Shown one piece after another: positions 58,525 through 64,000 of a DNA stretch of 64,000 nt. The translations under genes were made by a program, and so were the position numbers. The notes under the pieces are model-generated. The model saw only the letters and a program-made list of their open reading frames with translations, was not told where the DNA came from and searched no databases. The DNA comes from Myxococcota bacterium (GTDB taxonomy: Bacteria; Myxococcota_A; Polyangia; Palsa-1104; JAEUJZ01). The stretch's first letter is position 1, and every line of letters starts with the position of its first letter. The stretch spans positions 34,947 through 98,946 of the forward strand of contig JANWXW010000159.1 of NCBI GenBank assembly GCA_025057315.1, given 5' to 3'.

Positions 58525-59177
58525 CGAGCAACAGGCCAGAGGCGAAACCTGCCGCCATCGCCGCTGTCCAGGCCCCTACGATCGATACTATCTATTAGCT
58601 ATTAGGTGTGTAGGTGCGCCCTCCGCTGCCATCAGGAACCAAGGTGAGACACAGGTCGCCACCGAAGGGGTCGACCTCAAGGCCGGTCACACCCTGCTCG
58701 CCGGAGTCAGGGGAATGGCCGGTCGGAAGCTGAGCAAGTGGGTGGCGTGGTCAGCGTGTTTTCATGGGGCACGACCTTGGATTGTCCCGTACAGCTCGGC
58801 CACACAAAACGGCGGGGCTCCAGCTCGACCGGTCGGCTGCGGAACGAACAAAGGCAATCTTTCCTGGGAGCTAGAGCTTGGTGGCGACCCGCTCCGTGAC
58901 GACGTCTGGCTGCAGGACCCACCCTGGCGGTGCAGCGGGCAGAGGTGGCTGCAGGGCAAGCGACGAGCATAGGGGTGGGCAGCCGCGGGCGGCACGATGA
59001 GCGGGTTCTGCATGGACCCGGGCCACTGCAGCCACCACCAAGCCGGTCCTGTCGGCGAGAGCCCTGGCCCTGTCCGCTGGTGCGGATGCCGTGAGAACCG
59101 GGGTGTTCCGCTCCCTACAGCCGCGGGGGTCGCCCGGACCGATGCCCGTCCCTACGTTCGTGCTATAACCCCGCCCC
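58525..59177. other. 653-bp gap, no convincing gene
   Basis: No credible gene. A short minus-strand run ending at 58595 reads VTGLEVDPFGGDLCLTLVPD and PDGSGGRTYTPNS before a stop, which looks protein-like, but it has a stop only about 50 codons upstream and no start. It may be the end of a decayed gene. There is a small TATAAC box at 59163-59168 ahead of the next gene. Confidence 0.4.
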
Positions 59178-59864
59178 ATGGAGCCCCGCACCGATGCCGC
59201 CCGCACCCAGCTGGACGCCGCGCTCGCTGAGGCGCAACGCCGCTACGCTGGCGATCCGGAGCGCGCCGACCTCATCGCCCGCACGCGCCGCTTCAAATCG
59301 AGCTGGATCGAGCTGGCCGAGGCCCTGTCCGACTGCCGCCAGCGCGAGCGCTTTCGCGCCTGGGGCTTCCGTACCTTTGAAGACTATTACCGCCGCGAGC
59401 TGCGCCTCAAGACCCACACTGTAGACAAGCTGATTGGCTCCTTTGCCTTCCTCCGCCACGCTGCGCCTGAGGTCCTCCGGCGCGACGGTGTGAACCAGGC
59501 CATTCCGGGCTTTGAGGCCGTCGACTTTCTGCGCCGTGCCGAGGAAGCGCGCCTGAGCGGTCAGGCAGACGAAGACACAGTGGCCGAAGTGCGCCGCGCG
59601 GTGCTCGAAGACAACATGTCCCTGCCCCGGGTCAGCCGGCTGTTCAAAGAGACCCTCTTCCCCACGGACGCGAACGAGGACCAGCGCCGCCGCCAGCGGG
59701 AAGTGTATCGCACTGCCCAGCGGCTGGTCGACCTGTTGGAGGGCCTGGGCGACTCTCTGCCCCCGCCCCTGCTGCACCAGGTGCAGGATGCGCTGACCGC
59801 GCTGCTGCGTGCCCTGCCTGGGGAAGAGGCGGAGGGCACCAAGGGCAAGGCACGCGCGGCATGA
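59178..59864 (+). CDS. helical protein, function unknown
   Basis: A 228-residue helical protein of unknown function. A central segment (ERFRAWGFRTFEDYYRREL, then LKTHTVDKLIGSFAFLR) resembles the N-terminal region of delta-lineage proteins that read 'xGFxSFxxYxxxxLGLS', thought to be helix-turn-helix-like and often encoded with HNH domains; here no nuclease follows. The C-terminus is Gly/Lys/Glu-rich. It overlaps yihY by 4 bp, so they are translated together. TATAAC lies 9 nt before the ATG. No domain could be named. Confidence 0.6.
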   Translation: MEPRTDAARTQLDAALAEAQRRYAGDPERADLIARTRRFKSSWIELAEALSDCRQRERFRAWGFRTFEDYYRRELRLKTHTVDKLIGSFAFLRHAAPEVLRRDGVNQAIPGFEAVDFLRRAEEARLSGQADEDTVAEVRRAVLEDNMSLPRVSRLFKETLFPTDANEDQRRRQREVYRTAQRLVDLLEGLGDSLPPPLLHQVQDALTALLRALPGEEAEGTKGKARAA

Positions 59865-61135
59865 GTCCGTCGCCCCCGCCCCCATCTGCACTCGGGCTTG
59901 GGGGCCGCCTTGGGGCCTGGTACCAGCGGGCGGGGCGCATCTTGCTCCAGGTCCGGCATCGCTGGGAGGAGGATCGCTGCTTTCAGGCGGCCGGCTCGCT
60001 GGCCTACCAGACCTCGCTGGCCCTGGTACCGCTGCTGGCGGTGGCCTTTGCGCTGCTGAAGGCCACCGGTCAGCTCGCTGCGCGCTCGACGCTGCTGGAG
60101 TTCATCGGCCAGACGCTCCTGCCGAGCTCGCCCGAGGCCCGCCAGGAGATCGTCCAGCGCCTGGCGGGCTTTTCTGACAACATCGCCGCCGGTGCGCTGG
60201 GCAGCCTGGGCCTGCTGGCCACCATCGCCGTGGGCTTCAACCTGTTCCTCAACGTCGAGTCTTACTGGAACCAGATCTGGTCCTCGGAGCAGCGGCGCGG
60301 CCTGCTGCACAAGTTCTTGCTCTTTTACGCCGCCGCCACCCTGGTGCCCTTCGTCGTGGGCGTGTCGCTGTGGCGCACGGCCGCGCTGTGGGGCCGCGGC
60401 GGGCTGTGGAACCTGCCCCTGTCCTGGGCTGGTACGGTGCTGCTGTTCAGCCTGGGCCACCGGCTGATGCCGGTGTGCCACGTGCGCTGGCGGACGGCGC
60501 TGCTGGCCGGGACCTTGTCGGCGTTGCTCTTCGAGGCGGCCAAATTTGGCTTCAGCCTCTATCTGGCGCGCGTGCTGGGCAGCTATCGTTCTATCTACGG
60601 TGCCCTGGGCCTGCTGCCCCTCTTTTTGCTGTGGATCTACCTCGCATGGCTGATTCTTATCGGCGGCATCGAGCTGGCACATGCCACCGACCGTCTGCCA
60701 CAGCTCGAGGCAGCCATGCGCGCCGAGCGCCGCGGCGTTCCGCTGCTGGGTGTGGAGCTAGCGCTGCGCGTGCTGTGCGATGTGGGCCGCCATTTCGCGC
60801 GCGGCCTCAAGGACCTGCCCGACAGCCTGCTGCAAGAGCGCCACGGCCTGTCCGAGCAGGACAGCCACCAGCTTCTGCGCCGCCTGGTCGAGCACAACCT
60901 GCTGCTGCAGACCGGTCAGGGCTACCTGCCGGCGCGGCCGCTGGAGTCGATTCGCCTGGACGAGGTGCTGCGCGCCTTCCCGCCGCCACCCCGCCCGGTG
61001 GACGGTCCTTCGGACGATGCGGTGGACGTGCTCCTGGACGAGCTGCGCCTGTCTGCTGAGCGCCGCCTCTCGGCCCTGACGCTGGCAGACCTGGTGCGCG
61101 GCGCCCTGCCTTCGCCTCGCGGCTCTGATCTATGA
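59861..61135 (+). CDS. YihY/RNase BN-like membrane protein
   Basis: A 424-residue protein of the YihY/virulence factor BrkB family, six-helix membrane proteins of uncertain function (early reports called them RNase BN). Landmarks are CFQAAGSLAYQTSLALVPLL, GFNLFLNVESYWNQIWSSEQ and YRSIYGALGLLPLFLLWIYL. The last 130 residues form a soluble cytoplasmic domain with a winged-helix-like part (LLRRLVEHNLLLQTGQGYLP). Start overlaps the stop of the preceding gene. Length is larger than the short members because of this C-terminal domain. Confidence 0.92.
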   Translation: MSPSPPPPSALGLGGRLGAWYQRAGRILLQVRHRWEEDRCFQAAGSLAYQTSLALVPLLAVAFALLKATGQLAARSTLLEFIGQTLLPSSPEARQEIVQRLAGFSDNIAAGALGSLGLLATIAVGFNLFLNVESYWNQIWSSEQRRGLLHKFLLFYAAATLVPFVVGVSLWRTAALWGRGGLWNLPLSWAGTVLLFSLGHRLMPVCHVRWRTALLAGTLSALLFEAAKFGFSLYLARVLGSYRSIYGALGLLPLFLLWIYLAWLILIGGIELAHATDRLPQLEAAMRAERRGVPLLGVELALRVLCDVGRHFARGLKDLPDSLLQERHGLSEQDSHQLLRRLVEHNLLLQTGQGYLPARPLESIRLDEVLRAFPPPPRPVDGPSDDAVDVLLDELRLSAERRLSALTLADLVRGALPSPRGSDL

Positions 61136-61144
61136 TGGATTTGA

Positions 61145-62512
61145 ATGCCTACCCTGCTGCAGCTTGTTCCCCACCGCAGCACCACCACCAGCGTCCGCCT
61201 CTGGGCCGGCGCCTGGACGGACGGCAGCCCGCCTGGCGAGGTCCCGCTCACGCTTCGACCCGGCCCCCGCACGGTCGTGCTGCCCGCGACTGCCTGGCGC
61301 CCTGTGCTGGCCGGCGGTCACCTGCCCCCAACCAGCCGGCGAATCTTCGTGCAGGTGGTGCGGTTGGAGGGACTCCAGCCCGGCTCGGTTTATCGCGTCG
61401 AAGGGCCCGGGTGTCAGGCACGTCTGTCCACGCTGCCCCAGGACCTGCCGGGCCCGGACGACCGTCCGTTCACGCTCCTGCTGGCCTCTTGCTTTTACCA
61501 GCCCAACGACGCGCAAGGGTCCCTTGGCCGGGCCGTGCAGCAGCTGCCCGATGCGTTCCAGCCGGACGTGAAGCTGCTCTGCGGCGACCAGGTCTATCTG
61601 GACTTGCCTCTGGGGGTCAACTTCCCCGACGACACGCGCTGGATGGCCGACGCCTTCCTGGGCAAGTACGTCCATACCTTCTTCCAGCATGGCGGCTTTG
61701 CGAGCTTGCTGGAGCGCGGGGCCACCTACTTTGCGCCTGACGACCACGAGTACTGGAACAACTTCCCCAATCCCTCCGTCCTGGTGAACAACTCCTGGAG
61801 CGCCAGCGGGCGGGCACGCTGGAGGCAGATTGCGCTTGATCTCTACCGCGACTTCCAGACCGATGACCCGCAGGCCGTCGGCTCTCCGCAGCGCTTTGAG
61901 GTCGGCCCGCTGTCCTTCTTGGTCGTCGATACGCGCACCCACCGCGGCGAGGGCTCTGGCCCGCTGCTGCGCCCGGCGGACCGCGACGCGCTGCTACACT
62001 GGGTGCAGAACCTGTGCGGGCCGGGGGTGCTGGGCGTGTGTCAGCCCGTGCTGGATACGCCGGGGACCTGGTTCCAGCGCACGTTCAAGGACCGCGCCCT
62101 GCCCGACTACCCCGACTATGGCGAGCTGGTGCGGGCCCTGTTGTCGTCCCGCCACAGCGTGCTGGTGCTCTGCGGGGATGTGCATTTTGGCCGCGTGGCC
62201 TCCTGCGAGCTGCGCGGGGGGCCCTCGTCGGTGCGCCTGGTGGAGGTGATCTCTTCACCCACGTCCCTGTGCCACCCGCTGGTGGGGGGCCGGGCTGGCG
62301 ATGCGCCTGCGCGCTTTCCCGCAGCGAGCGATGGCTCGGTGACGCCGCGGCCGACGCGCACCCACTACAAAACCGCGGAGGAGCACTTTGTAACGATCCA
62401 GTTTTACCAGCGCGCCGGCCACACGGAAGCCGCGGTGCGCTTCTGGTTTCCCCGGTCCGTGCGGTTTGGCTCGACCCGCTTCCATGCCCTGCCCCCGATC
62501 CGGCTCTCATGA
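61145..62512 (+). CDS. PhoD-like metallophosphatase
   Basis: A 455-residue member of the PhoD-like alkaline phosphatase family. The metal-binding motifs are CGDQVYLDLP, APDDHEYWNNFP and VLVLCGDVHFGRVAS. No signal peptide was seen at the chosen start, so it may be cytoplasmic, unlike classic PhoD. It is separated by 9 bp from yihY, and a TATGAT that overlaps the yihY stop sits 8 nt before the ATG at 61145. Function is likely phosphodiester or phosphomonoester hydrolysis; substrate unknown. Confidence 0.85.
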   Translation: MPTLLQLVPHRSTTTSVRLWAGAWTDGSPPGEVPLTLRPGPRTVVLPATAWRPVLAGGHLPPTSRRIFVQVVRLEGLQPGSVYRVEGPGCQARLSTLPQDLPGPDDRPFTLLLASCFYQPNDAQGSLGRAVQQLPDAFQPDVKLLCGDQVYLDLPLGVNFPDDTRWMADAFLGKYVHTFFQHGGFASLLERGATYFAPDDHEYWNNFPNPSVLVNNSWSASGRARWRQIALDLYRDFQTDDPQAVGSPQRFEVGPLSFLVVDTRTHRGEGSGPLLRPADRDALLHWVQNLCGPGVLGVCQPVLDTPGTWFQRTFKDRALPDYPDYGELVRALLSSRHSVLVLCGDVHFGRVASCELRGGPSSVRLVEVISSPTSLCHPLVGGRAGDAPARFPAASDGSVTPRPTRTHYKTAEEHFVTIQFYQRAGHTEAAVRFWFPRSVRFGSTRFHALPPIRLS

Positions 62513-62530
62513 TGTGACAAGGAGGTGCCC

Positions 62531-63304
62531 GTGATCCCGATGAGACAGTCCAAGTCCCAGGAACCCAACCCTCATCTGTGCGAGGCGCCGCGGCGGGCCG
62601 GGGAGACCAACCGGCAGTGGCTGGCGCGTCTCGTCGGGTCCGCAGCGCGGCCGCCGGGGGGGCAGATCCTGCTGCTGGGCGGCACCAGCGTGACCGACTT
62701 CCGCCTGCGGGTGGCGCAGTCCCATGCCCGGCATGACATGACCCCCAGCCTGTGGTCCCACGTGGCCCTGATGGCCGGGCCCACCCAGGCGCACGACCCG
62801 GAGCAGGACTGGCTGCTCTACGAGGTGGCGCTGGAGCCCCCTGGTGGCTTCGGTGCGGTGCCCCGCAACAACGGCGTGCAGCTGGGTCGCCTGTCGCACT
62901 ACGACGACCCGGTGCGCTACCCCAACATCGCGCTGCTGTGCTTTGCCGACCTGTCCCCCGAGACCCTAGCCGATGCGGTGGAGCGGTTTCGTCGGGAGCG
63001 GCACCTGGTGGACATCGCTGCGCTGCTGGTAGAGTGGCTGGGCTTTGTCTGGGGCGCTGGCACCCAGGGCAACCCGCTGCTGCGGGAGGCTGGCGTGCCG
63101 GCGGCGGCCTTTGTCGAGGGGGTGTACGCTCAGCTGGGCATCGACCTGACGCCGGGCTCCAGCAGCCGAGCCAGCTCGCCCGAGGCTATCTGGCAGGCGG
63201 CCCGCTGGTGGCATGAGGTTTACAAGATGGGCGTGACGCAGGCCAGCGTGCCTTGCGGGCACTACTGTCTGGGCCAGCCTGAAGCGGCCTGCCGCAGCGA
63301 CTAG
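62531..63304 (+). CDS. papain-fold-like (YiiX/NlpC-clan?) protein, possibly inactive
   Basis: A 257-residue protein that is not firmly recognised. GGQILLLGGTSVTDFRLRVA followed by SLWSHVALMAG resembles the permuted NlpC/P60 (YiiX) pattern PGDilL...spWSHvgl, with the conserved His. The place where family members have a Cys (usually CSelV) reads PAAAFVEGVYAQLGIDLTPG, so the nucleophile seems missing; other cysteines exist near the C-terminus. A strong AAGGAGG lies 5 nt before a GTG at 62531, so this start is preferred. It follows phoD-like by 18 bp and probably shares its transcript. Activity is unproven. Confidence 0.5.
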   Translation: MIPMRQSKSQEPNPHLCEAPRRAGETNRQWLARLVGSAARPPGGQILLLGGTSVTDFRLRVAQSHARHDMTPSLWSHVALMAGPTQAHDPEQDWLLYEVALEPPGGFGAVPRNNGVQLGRLSHYDDPVRYPNIALLCFADLSPETLADAVERFRRERHLVDIAALLVEWLGFVWGAGTQGNPLLREAGVPAAAFVEGVYAQLGIDLTPGSSSRASSPEAIWQAARWWHEVYKMGVTQASVPCGHYCLGQPEAACRSD

Positions 63305-63741
63305 CCGCGCCCCACGCACCCACCAACGCCCTGCTAGCCTTGCACCCCTGCGCTCCGCCGCCCTCCTGCCCCCCCCTACACCCCTCCACAGCTCCCCCTG
63401 GACCCAGCTGCATCCTCCCCTGCCCAGCGACCAGTCCACCCCAACGCCCTGCCACCCCCAGCCGCACGCGGTTACCAAACCCCTCCAGACCCCTGTCCCC
63501 CACCTAGGCCACTCGGACCAAGAAGCGATGCCGATGGGCCCACAGGCCCGCGCACAGCTGCAGGCCTCGTCCTGCACCCACGCCACTCGGAGCAAGGACC
63601 CCATTTCTCCATCGGTGCCCAACAGCCCGGAGTGAACCCCTTCGCGCCTTGTCCTCCATCTGCCTGCACGTCCCCCCGCCCCCTTGCCCCCTACCACCCC
63701 AACTCCCTCAGGCCCCCTGCGCAGCGCCACATCCAGCCTGT
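63305..63741. other. 437-bp C-rich non-coding region
   Basis: No gene seen. The plus strand is strongly C-rich (many runs of CCCC and CCCCC). The long minus-strand frame across it is only Gly/Trp/Arg-rich low complexity. No repeats other than homopolymers. Confidence 0.5.
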
Positions 63742-64000
63742 CTGCCAAGCTGCTCCAGCACCTCCGGCGGGCACAGGGCCCCCTGCCCTGCCCCGCGCCC
63801 CATCCAGCCCCCCGGGCGGGCCCCCCCGCCCCCCCCCCCGCGCCGCGCGGGCGGCGGCCGCCCCGGCCCGCCGGCGCCGGGGGCCCGCCCCCCCGGGGGC
63901 CCGGGCGGGGGCGCCCGCCGCGCCGCGCGGGGGGCTGGATGTGGCGCGGGGCAGGGCAGGGGGCCCTGTGCCCGCCGGAGGTGCTGGAGCAGCTTGGCAG
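63742..64000. repeat. 72-bp inverted repeat around a 115-bp G/C-only core
   Basis: The left arm (63742-63813) and right arm (63929-64000) are reverse complements with one mismatch. The 115 bp between them (63814-63928) contain only G and C and consist largely of short G and C runs. The right arm ends at the window edge, so the true repeat may continue. Either a genuine hairpin or replicon end, or, more likely, a fold-back artefact of sequencing/assembly in a C-rich region. Confidence 0.75.

Noticed and set aside
62966..63748. 260-codon minus-strand frame at the right end
   Set aside because: Only Gly/Trp/Arg-rich low complexity because of the C-rich plus strand; no domain.

Overview
The window is very GC-rich DNA from a Gram-negative bacterium, most likely a myxobacterium-like member of the Myxococcota. 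The evidence is a MYXO-CTERM-type anchor on a von Willebrand factor A (VWA) protein, a Ser/Thr kinase fused to HEAT repeats, many lipoproteins and TPR/Pro-rich proteins, a PilZ protein and a PF10119-type methyltransferase. No rRNA, tRNA, CRISPR array or insertion sequence was seen. About 50 genes are supported; several are unrecognised and three carry apparent frameshifts.

Layout. 0-8.7 kb: a partial secreted protein, a PLP aminotransferase, YgfZ, two small tandem paralogues, the VWA protein, a GYF_2/DUF4190-like membrane protein, a broken PAP2 gene and a secreted beta-barrel-like protein. 8.8-18.2 kb: a kinase-HEAT protein, pheS and rplT (without infC, rpmI or pheT), PhoX, and a HEPN-like/transmembrane/Asp-box gene split by a frameshift. 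18.4-20.6 kb: SlyD, pirin and an FMN reductase. 20.7-26.9 kb: a tightly overlapping seven-gene minus-strand operon (membrane-fusion protein, ABC ATPase, two permeases, CrcB, DUF190, Rieske oxygenase). 26.9-35 kb: a KamA-like radical SAM enzyme, a phasin-like protein, DUF2203, a lipoprotein serpin, an aldehyde dehydrogenase-like acyl-CoA reductase and a methyltransferase.

35-44 kb is the most accessory-looking part. It holds a Tae4-like peptidoglycan amidase with a candidate immunity gene and no secretion apparatus nearby, a PhoR-type sensor kinase, a large STAND/TPR ATPase, and a tyrosine recombinase divergent from a KfrA-like coiled-coil DNA-binding protein. The recombinase and KfrA-like gene share an AT-rich palindrome in which the two -35 boxes face each other. 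44.3-46.6 kb is argD-argF. 46.6-52 kb is a possible dedicated Hsp70 module: a J-domain protein, a DnaK paralogue and a TPR protein, where the J-domain protein and the TPR protein appear to share a small terminal domain.

52-63.3 kb carries a membrane metalloprotease-like protein, PilZ plus phosphatidylserine synthase, three small lipoproteins, a sphingomyelin-synthase-like PAP2 protein, UPF0262, YihY, a PhoD-like phosphatase and a papain-fold-like protein. The last 700 bases are C-rich and end in a 72-bp inverted repeat around a G/C-only core, which may be an assembly artefact.

Two themes recur. At least five genes have a -10 hexamer exactly 6 nt before the start codon, three of them also with a TTG-type -35 at 17 bp, which predicts leaderless mRNAs. 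Non-coding gaps repeatedly contain short perfect tandem duplications.
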